A stretch of DNA of 64,000 nucleotides. Origin: DASZFV01 sp036494575. Lineage in GTDB: Bacteria > Myxococcota_A > Polyangia > Fen-1088. Location of the stretch: contig DASXOE010000090.1 in assembly GCA_036494575.1 (NCBI GenBank), positions 7,477-71,476 on the forward strand. The letters run 5' to 3'. Under the pieces are notes generated by a model, which made no database searches, was not told the origin of the DNA, and worked only from the letters and a program-made list of their open reading frames with translations. The position numbers and the translations under genes were made by a program. This document shows positions 58,403-64,000 of this stretch, piece after piece (within the stretch, counting starts at the first letter, position 1; each line of letters begins with the position of its first letter).

Positions 58403-59359
58403 GTGGCCAAGCTGGCGTTGCTTTTTCCCGGGCAGGGATCGCAGAAGGTGGGCATGGGCCGGGCGTTGCGCGACGGGCACGCCGCCGCGCGGGCCGTCTT
58501 CGAGGAGGCGGACATGGCGCTCGGCTTTGCGATCTCGAAGCTGTGCTTCGACGGTCCGGAGGCCGAGCTCACGCTGACGGCGAACCAGCAGCCGGCGATC
58601 CTCGCGACGAGCATCGCGGCGCTGCGCGTGCTCGAGGCCGAGACGGGCCTCCGGCCCACGGCCGTGGCCGGTCACTCGCTCGGCGAGTACTCGGCGCTCG
58701 TCGCGGCGGGTGCGCTCGCCCTGGCGGACGCCGTCCGTCTGGTTCATCTGCGGGGCCGGTTCATGCAGGAGGCCGTGCCGTCGGGCGTGGGCGCCATGGC
58801 CGCCGTCGTGGGACTCGACGCCGAGGCCGTGGCGGCCGCCTGCGCCGAGGCCGCGCAGGGCGAGGTCGTGAGCCCCGCCAACCTCAACGGCGGTGGACAG
58901 ATCGTCATCGCGGGTCACAAGGGCGCGGTCGAGCGCGCGTGCGCCGGCGCGAAGGCCCGCGGCGCGAAGCTCGCGAAGCTGCTGGCCGTGAGCGCGCCGT
59001 TCCACTGCGGGCTCATGCAACCCGCGGCCGATCGCCTCGCGCGCGAGCTCGCCAAGGTGACCTTCGAGACGCCGAAGGTCCCTGTCGTGACCAACGTCGA
59101 GGCCGCGCCCAACACGAACGCGGCGCGCATCCCCGAGCTGCTCACGCGGCAGGTCACGGGCTCGGTCCGATGGGAGGAGTCGGTGCGCGCCATCGCGGCG
59201 CTGGGCGTCACCCGGGCGATCGAGGTCGGGGCGGGCGGCGTCCTCGCGGGTCTCGTCAAGCGCATCACGTCCACGATCGAAGTCCACGGCGCGGCCGACC
59301 CCGACGCCATCGCGGCGCTCGGGCAGTCGCCCGTCGCGCGGGAGGCAGCCCATGGGTGA
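58403..59359 (+). CDS. fabD: Malonyl-CoA:ACP transacylase
   Basis: This 318-residue protein carries the catalytic Ser92 in GHSLGEYSA and His201 in APFHC, the same numbering as E. coli FabD with this start. LLFPGQGSQKVGMG opens the fold. GTG 58403, with GAGGTGG upstream, was chosen; GTG 58394 is possible. It overlaps fabG by 8 bases. Confidence 0.96.
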   Translation: MAKLALLFPGQGSQKVGMGRALRDGHAAARAVFEEADMALGFAISKLCFDGPEAELTLTANQQPAILATSIAALRVLEAETGLRPTAVAGHSLGEYSALVAAGALALADAVRLVHLRGRFMQEAVPSGVGAMAAVVGLDAEAVAAACAEAAQGEVVSPANLNGGGQIVIAGHKGAVERACAGAKARGAKLAKLLAVSAPFHCGLMQPAADRLARELAKVTFETPKVPVVTNVEAAPNTNAARIPELLTRQVTGSVRWEESVRAIAALGVTRAIEVGAGGVLAGLVKRITSTIEVHGAADPDAIAALGQSPVAREAAHG

Positions 59360-60104
59360 GCTCGCTGGACGCGTCGCCGTCGTCACGGGCGGCTCGCGCG
59401 GCATCGGTCGCGCCATCGCCGCCGCGCTCGGCCGCGCGGGCGCGAAGGTCATCATCAACTACACGGCCAACGAGGACGCCGCCAACACCGCCGCCGCGGC
59501 GGTGACCGCAGCGGGGGGCGCGGCCGTCACGAAGCGCTTCGACGTCGCCGATGCGGCCGCCGTCGACGCGGCGTTCAAGGAGATCATCGCCGCCGAGGGC
59601 GGTCTGCACATCCTCGTCAACAACGCCGGCATCGCCGTCAACACGCTCGTCCTCGGCGCGAAGGACGCCGACTGGAAGCGCGCGCTCGACGTCAACCTGA
59701 ACGGCACGTTCCACTGTTGCCGCGCGGCCCTGCGCGCGCTCATGAAGGCCAAGGACGCGGGCCGCATCATCAACATCACGTCGATCACGGGCGAGACGGG
59801 CTCGGCCGGGCAGGCGCCGTATGCCGCCGCGAAGGCGGGGGTGATTGGACTCACGAAGACGCTCGCGCGCGAGTACGCCTCGCGCGCCGTCACGGTGAAC
59901 GCCGTCTCGCCGGGCTACATCGACACCGACATGACGGCCAACGAGCTGCCCGAGGACCGGCGCGTCGAATTGCTCAAGACCATCCCGCTCGGCCGCGTGG
60001 GGAAACCCGAGGAAGTGGCGGCCGCGGTGGCCTATCTCGCCGGTCCCGCCGCGAGCTACGTCACGGGGCAAGTCTTGCGCGTCAACGGTGGACTTTTCAT
60101 GTAA
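59352..60104 (+). CDS. fabG: 3-oxoacyl-ACP reductase
   Basis: This 250-residue SDR has TGGSRGIGRAIA, NNAGIA, a serine in INITSITG and Tyr157/Lys161 in YAAAKAG. It reduces 3-oxoacyl-ACP with NADPH. Location between fabD and acpP identifies it. The start overlaps fabD by 8 bases. Confidence 0.96.
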   Translation: MGELAGRVAVVTGGSRGIGRAIAAALGRAGAKVIINYTANEDAANTAAAAVTAAGGAAVTKRFDVADAAAVDAAFKEIIAAEGGLHILVNNAGIAVNTLVLGAKDADWKRALDVNLNGTFHCCRAALRALMKAKDAGRIINITSITGETGSAGQAPYAAAKAGVIGLTKTLAREYASRAVTVNAVSPGYIDTDMTANELPEDRRVELLKTIPLGRVGKPEEVAAAVAYLAGPAASYVTGQVLRVNGGLFM

Positions 60105-60179
60105 GTTACGCCCGCCGGTCGCCCGGGGAGCGCACGGAATTCTGCCGAAGCCCAGCACGTTTCAGACGGAGAGGATCAA

Positions 60180-60419
60180 ATGGCCGACAATATTGAAGAG
60201 CGAGTTCGCAAGATCATCATCGAGCAGCTCGAGGTTGCGCCCGACAAGGTGAAGCCCGAGGCGACGTTCTCCGAGGACCTCAAGGCGGACTCGCTCGCGG
60301 TCGTCGAGCTCGTGCTCGCGCTCGAGGAGCACTTCAAGATCGAGATCCCCGACGAAGACACGGAGAAGATCAAGACCGTGGGCGACGCGATCAACTACAT
60401 CAAGTCGCACGCCAAATAG
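60180..60419 (+). CDS. acpP: Acyl carrier protein
   Basis: This 79-residue acidic protein has the phosphopantetheine serine S38 in ADSLAVVELV. GGAGAGGATCAA before the ATG is a strong ribosome site, fitting a highly translated protein. Immediately downstream lies fabF (113-base gap). Confidence 0.97.
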   Translation: MADNIEERVRKIIIEQLEVAPDKVKPEATFSEDLKADSLAVVELVLALEEHFKIEIPDEDTEKIKTVGDAINYIKSHAK

Positions 60420-60532
60420 GGTTGCGGCGACCGCGCGCGGCGCGGCGGCCCGTGGTCTCGGCCTCGAAGGCGGTCACCGGTCGAGCACGACGCAACGGAA
60501 GTAAACCGAACAGCGAGGCCAACAGTAGTTCG

Positions 60533-61777
60533 ATGAAAAGAAGGGTCGTCGTCACCGGCGTCGGGCTCGTCACGCCCGTCGCCATAGGCACCGAGGAAAC
60601 GTGGAAAGGGCTCCTGTCTGGTCAGTCAGGCATCGGCCCCATCACGCACTTCGATCACACGGCGTTCGCGACGCACTTCGCGGGCGAGGTCAGAGGCTTC
60701 GATCCGACGCGCTGGATGTCGTCACGCGACGCCAAGAACGTCGACCCCTTCATTCAGTACGCCGTCGGCGCGGCCACCCTCGCCATGGAGGACGCCGGCC
60801 TCAAGATCGATCCGTCCTTCGCCGAGCGCGTCGGGTGCTTCGTGGGGGCGGGCCTGGGCGGCGTCACGACGATCGAGGCGACGAGCCGCACGCTGGCCGA
60901 GAAGGGCCCGCGCCACGGCATCTCGCCGTTCTTCGTGCCGATGATCATCGTGAACCTCGCGCCCGGGCAGATCTCGATCCGCTTCGGCGCGAAGGGACCC
61001 AATCTCTCGCAGGTGTCCGCTTGCTCGACGGGCGCGCACGCCATTGGCGACGCCTTCCGCGTCATCCAGCGGGGCGACGCCGACGCCATGATCTGCGGCG
61101 GCACCGAGGCCACCGTGACGCCCCTCGGCGTGGGCGGCTTCAACAGCATGCGCGCGCTCTCGACGCGCAACGACGCGCCCCAGCAGGCCTCGCGGCCGTT
61201 CGACAAGGATCGCGACGGGTTCGTCATCGCCGAGGGCGCGGGCATCGTGACCATCGAAGAGCTCGAGTTCGCCAAGAAGCGCGGCGCCAAGATCTACGCC
61301 GAGCTCACGGGCTACGCGCTCAACGCCGACGCCCACCACATCACTGCGCCCGCGCCGGAGGGCGAGGGCGCGCAGCGCTGCATGAAGCTCGCGCTCAAGG
61401 ACGCGGGCTTGCAGCCCGCCGACGTCGGCTACATCAACGCCCACGGCACGTCGACCAAGATGAACGACGCCAACGAGTCGCTCGCCATCAAGAAGGTGTT
61501 CGGCGACGCCGCGCGCTCGGTCATGGTGAGCTCGACGAAGTCGATGACGGGACACATGCTGGGCGCGGCGGGCGGCGTCGAGACCGCCATCTGCGCGCTC
61601 ACGCTCTCCCGCGGGGTCGTGGCGCCGACCATCAACTACACGACGCCGGATCCCGACTGCGACCTCGACTACGTGCCCAACACGGCGCGCGAGGCGCGCG
61701 TCAAGCACGCGCTCTCGAACAGCTTCGGCTTCGGCGGCACGAACGCCTGCCTCGTCCTCTCGCGCTGGGACGGCTGA
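60533..61777 (+). CDS. fabF: 3-oxoacyl-ACP synthase II
   Basis: This 414-residue elongating condensing enzyme has the C-H-H triad: C164 in SACSTG, histidine in NAHGTST and in KSMTGHMLGA. MKRRVVVTGVGLVTP marks the start at 60533; an upstream in-frame start would add 37 basic residues that do not look conserved. It closes the fab cluster and faces the DUF2934 gene. Confidence 0.97.
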   Translation: MKRRVVVTGVGLVTPVAIGTEETWKGLLSGQSGIGPITHFDHTAFATHFAGEVRGFDPTRWMSSRDAKNVDPFIQYAVGAATLAMEDAGLKIDPSFAERVGCFVGAGLGGVTTIEATSRTLAEKGPRHGISPFFVPMIIVNLAPGQISIRFGAKGPNLSQVSACSTGAHAIGDAFRVIQRGDADAMICGGTEATVTPLGVGGFNSMRALSTRNDAPQQASRPFDKDRDGFVIAEGAGIVTIEELEFAKKRGAKIYAELTGYALNADAHHITAPAPEGEGAQRCMKLALKDAGLQPADVGYINAHGTSTKMNDANESLAIKKVFGDAARSVMVSSTKSMTGHMLGAAGGVETAICALTLSRGVVAPTINYTTPDPDCDLDYVPNTAREARVKHALSNSFGFGGTNACLVLSRWDG

Positions 61778-61782
61778 GCCGT

Positions 61783-61814
61783 GGGCCGCCTATGTGTCGT
61801 CGTTCAGGCGGCCC
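61783..61814. terminator. Hairpin at the end of the fab cluster
   Basis: GGGCCGCCT and AGGCGGCCC form a perfect 9-bp stem with a 14-base loop. It begins 6 bases after the fabF stop and overlaps the last codons of the facing gene. It has no T tract. Confidence 0.5.
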
Positions 61815-62025
61815 CGCCGAGCTCGGCTTCGGCGCGGAGCCAGTCTTCCTCGGCGTGGCCGGGTTCGCCGCCCCGCGCGAGGTAGAGCTCGTACGAGCGA
61901 ACCGCGATCTCCTCCCGCGAGGGCGCGTGTCTCGGCGTGTTGGCGCCGGCGGCGCCGTTGCTCGTCTTCACCATCGGCGCGGAGGTCTTTTCGGCCTTTA
62001 CCGTCTTTCGTCCCATGATCTTCAT
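61804..62025 (-). CDS. DUF2934 protein
   Basis: This 73-residue protein has a basic N-terminal tail (KIMGRKTVKAEK) and the DUF2934 core IAVRSYELYLARGGEPGHAEEDWLRAEAEL. The function of the family is unknown. Start is ATG 62025, or ATG 62016 three codons on. It lies 60 bases after the Xaa-Pro aminopeptidase stop in the same direction. Confidence 0.85.
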   Translation of the reverse strand: MKIMGRKTVKAEKTSAPMVKTSNGAAGANTPRHAPSREEIAVRSYELYLARGGEPGHAEEDWLRAEAELGGAA

Positions 62026-62085
62026 GGCCCGAGATTCTAATGCTCGATCGTGGCCATGCCGAAAAATTACATTGTTAAATGCTCG

Positions 62086-63459
62086 TCAACGTCCTGCGCG
62101 CACCGCCTCGACGTCGTCGGGTGCTTTGGGGATGGCCGCCGTGAGGACGTCCGCGCCATCGGCGGTGACGAGCACGTCGTCCTCGATGCGAATGCCCCGG
62201 ATGCCCGCGAACGTCGCGAGGCGCGCGCGATCGAGCCGGCCGGCGGCCTTCTTGGAGAGCGCGGGATCGTTCAGGATCGCGGGCACGACGTAGAGGCCGG
62301 GCTCGATGGTGACGGCCATGCCGGGCGCGAGGTCGCGGTCGAGGCGCAGGTTGCGGAGACCGAACTCCGTGGCGCGCTGACGTCCGGAGGCATACCCCGC
62401 GCGATCGCCCAGATCCTCCATGTCGTGAACGTCCAGACCGATGAGGTGGCCCACGCCGTGGGGGAACAGCAGCGCGAGGACGCCGTCGGCGACGAGCTCG
62501 ATCGGGTTGCCGCGCAGCACGCCGAGCTCGCAAAGGCCGCCGGCGAGCGCTTGGCAGGCGAGCAGGTGGATGTTGCGGTAGCGCGCGCCGGGCGTCACGG
62601 CCGAGATGGCCTGGCGCTGCGCCGAGAGCACCACCTGATAGAGCTCGCGCTGGGGCGTAGAATATTTTCCGTTCACGGGCCACGTGCGGGTGACGTCCCC
62701 GGCCCAGCCCCCGGGCGTCTCGGCGCCCACGTCGCAGAGCAGCAGATCATCTTCGGCGAGGACGTTGTCGTGCCGCTCGTTGTGCAGGACCTCGCCGTGC
62801 ACGGTGACGATCGACGGATAGGCGCAGGTCATGCCGCGCGCCGCGACGGCGGCCTCCATCGTGGCGCGCACGGCCGCCTCCGTGAGCCCGGCGCGCGTCA
62901 CGCGCATGCCGGCGCGGTGCGCCGCAGCGGTGGCCTCGGCGGCGCGTCGCAGCTCCGCGACGGCGGCGTCGTCGTGTGCGAGGCGCAGCTCGATGAGCGC
63001 GTCGGCGAGGGGCGCGTCGAGCACGTCGAGCACGCCGCGCCGGATCTCGCGGCCGAGGAGGCGCGACTGCTCGGCGCAGGTCTCGAGATCGGGCGCGGGC
63101 AGCGTCGCGACGGCGCGCCCGCGGATGTTGGCGGGCAGGCGGGACAGCGGCCGCGCGGGGCAGCCGGCCTCCTCGGCGAGCGCGTCGAGCGATGGCTGAG
63201 GCCCTTCCCACAGCGCGTCGTCGGCGCCGGGCTCGGGCAGATAGAGCGTCCAGCTTGCGCCGTCGTAGAAGGCCACGGCGCCCCGCAGCGGCAGCGCGAA
63301 GAGATAGAGGAAATGGCTGCTCGCGCGGAAAGGATAGAGATTGGCCGCGTAGTTACGCGGCCGCGGCGTCCCGGCCGCGATGAGCGCCGGACGATTCCCG
63401 AGCTGCGCGGCCAGCCGCCCTCGGCGGCGCTCGCAGGCTTCGCGCTGCTCGGGTTCCAT
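62086..63459 (-). CDS. pepP: Xaa-Pro aminopeptidase (M24)
   Basis: This 457-residue protein has the aminopeptidase P N-terminal domain (RASSHFLYLFAL) and the pita-bread metallopeptidase fold. Metal ligands are in LLCDVGAE, AGDVTRTWPV, PHGVGHLIGLDVHD, VTIEPGLY and GIRIEDDVLV. It removes the residue before proline from peptides, with two Mn ions. Its ATG lies 20 bases after the hrpB stop, so the two are likely co-transcribed. Confidence 0.94.
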   Translation of the reverse strand: MEPEQREACERRRGRLAAQLGNRPALIAAGTPRPRNYAANLYPFRASSHFLYLFALPLRGAVAFYDGASWTLYLPEPGADDALWEGPQPSLDALAEEAGCPARPLSRLPANIRGRAVATLPAPDLETCAEQSRLLGREIRRGVLDVLDAPLADALIELRLAHDDAAVAELRRAAEATAAAHRAGMRVTRAGLTEAAVRATMEAAVAARGMTCAYPSIVTVHGEVLHNERHDNVLAEDDLLLCDVGAETPGGWAGDVTRTWPVNGKYSTPQRELYQVVLSAQRQAISAVTPGARYRNIHLLACQALAGGLCELGVLRGNPIELVADGVLALLFPHGVGHLIGLDVHDMEDLGDRAGYASGRQRATEFGLRNLRLDRDLAPGMAVTIEPGLYVVPAILNDPALSKKAAGRLDRARLATFAGIRGIRIEDDVLVTADGADVLTAAIPKAPDDVEAVRAGR

Positions 63460-63479
63460 CGGCGGAAGTATACATACGG

Positions 63480-64000
63480 TCAGGTGCGCCGCGGACGTGC
63501 AGGAGCCGGGGGCGGTGGCGTCGCGGTGGCGCCGTCTTCGGGCCAGGGGTGGCGCGGATAGCGGCGGCCGAGCTCGCGCCGCAACGCCGGGTAGTGCTGC
63601 GTCCAGAAGTTGGCGAGGTCGCGCGTCACTTGCACGGCGCGGCCATTCGGCGCGAGGAGGTGCAGCGTGAGCACCACGCGGCCGCCGGCCACGGCCGGTC
63701 CCGCGCGCATGCCGAAGAAATCTTGGAGGCGCGATTCGATCCAGGGCGGCTGGCCCGCGACGTAGTTGACGGCGACGCTGCGTCCGCCGGGCAGCGCCAC
63801 GCGCTCGGGCGCGAGCGCGCGCAAGACGCGCTGGGCCTCGGCGCCGAGCGCGTCGAGCGCCGCGCCGGCGAGGTCGACGTCGCCGAGCTCCGCGAACCCG
63901 CGACGTCCGACGCAGGCCAGGCGCAGCAGAGCCTCGAGGTCGTCGGCCGCGAAGGCGGGGAGGGCGCCGTCCGGCGCGAGCTCTCGCGCGAAGGCGAGCC
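63480..64000 (-). CDS. hrpB: ATP-dependent RNA helicase HrpB, C-terminal part
   Basis: The frame is open to the right edge of the window, so only the last 172 or so residues are present. The segment VNYVAGQPPWIESRLQDFFGM, GGRVVLTLHLLAPNGRAVQVTRDLANFW and RRYPRHPWPED is the characteristic HrpB C-terminal domain. The helicase core lies outside. An internal TTG at 63822-63824 is not the start. Confidence 0.9.
   Translation of the reverse strand, partial: LAFARELAPDGALPAFAADDLEALLRLACVGRRGFAELGDVDLAGAALDALGAEAQRVLRALAPERVALPGGRSVAVNYVAGQPPWIESRLQDFFGMRAGPAVAGGRVVLTLHLLAPNGRAVQVTRDLANFWTQHYPALRRELGRRYPRHPWPEDGATATPPPPAPARPRRT

Overview
The window is about 70% GC with dense coding on both strands. 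It looks like a chromosomal segment of a large-genome Gram-negative predator or saprophyte, most likely a Myxococcota (Polyangia-like) bacterium. The evidence is two eukaryotic-type Ser/Thr kinases (one with a TPR tail), nine predicted lipoproteins including two disulfide-rich ones with repeated CVDGVCC-type motifs, a DUF1592/DUF1552 pair, a cytochrome-like lipoprotein, outer-membrane barrels, and a complete Mla/MCE lipid transporter. I see no rRNA, tRNA, CRISPR array, insertion sequence, integrase or phage module. The taxonomic call is inference from gene content.

Region 1 (1-7.4 kb): a 5'-truncated methyltransferase-like gene, then a minus-strand set (Ser/Thr kinase, DUF1592 haem-motif lipoprotein, Tat-exported DUF1552 protein), a lytic transglycosylase and a small lipoprotein. 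Region 2 (7.7-14.1 kb) is the most coherent accessory unit: uronate dehydrogenase, a galactarolactone-isomerase-like amidohydrolase, an exported GH79 glucuronidase-like lipoprotein, a cytochrome-like lipoprotein, a porin and a Cys-rich lipoprotein, all on the plus strand. I read it as a locus that cleaves glucuronosides at the surface and oxidises the released uronate. Region 3 (14.1-24.7 kb): PASTA protein, receiver, TMEM175 channel, a tight four-gene operon (glycogen debranching enzyme, SDR, alkyltransferase-like protein, HslR), a 2OG-Fe(II) oxygenase, a Cys-rich lipoprotein, a dipeptide epimerase and an outer-membrane pair.

Region 4 (24.7-34 kb): an AT-rich island, a duplicated gene tail, a WxDPF-repeat exported protein, a kinase-TPR protein with a large insert in its activation segment, a Pro-rich membrane protein and a 1252-residue lipoprotein with 13 Ig-like (BIG2) repeats. 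Region 5 (33.9-49.4 kb): M1 aminopeptidase, MFS transporter, aldehyde dehydrogenase, aldo/keto reductase, a six-hairpin glycosidase-like protein, a PHP-glycosyltransferase fusion coupled to a DUF2334 deacetylase, a Cys-rich lipoprotein, rhomboid protease, HtrA and a membrane metallophosphoesterase.

Region 6 (49.5-64 kb) is core: a small AT-hook/zinc protein, a Crp/Fnr regulator, alr-mlaE-mlaF-mlaD joined by start/stop overlaps, then the classic yceD-rpmF-plsX-fabH-fabD-fabG-acpP-fabF fatty-acid cluster behind a recognisable promoter. The end carries hrpB (truncated), a Xaa-Pro aminopeptidase and a DUF2934 protein on the opposite strand. Lipid synthesis and outer-membrane lipid transport are therefore adjacent. 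Many convergent gene pairs are separated by strong GC-rich hairpins without U tracts.
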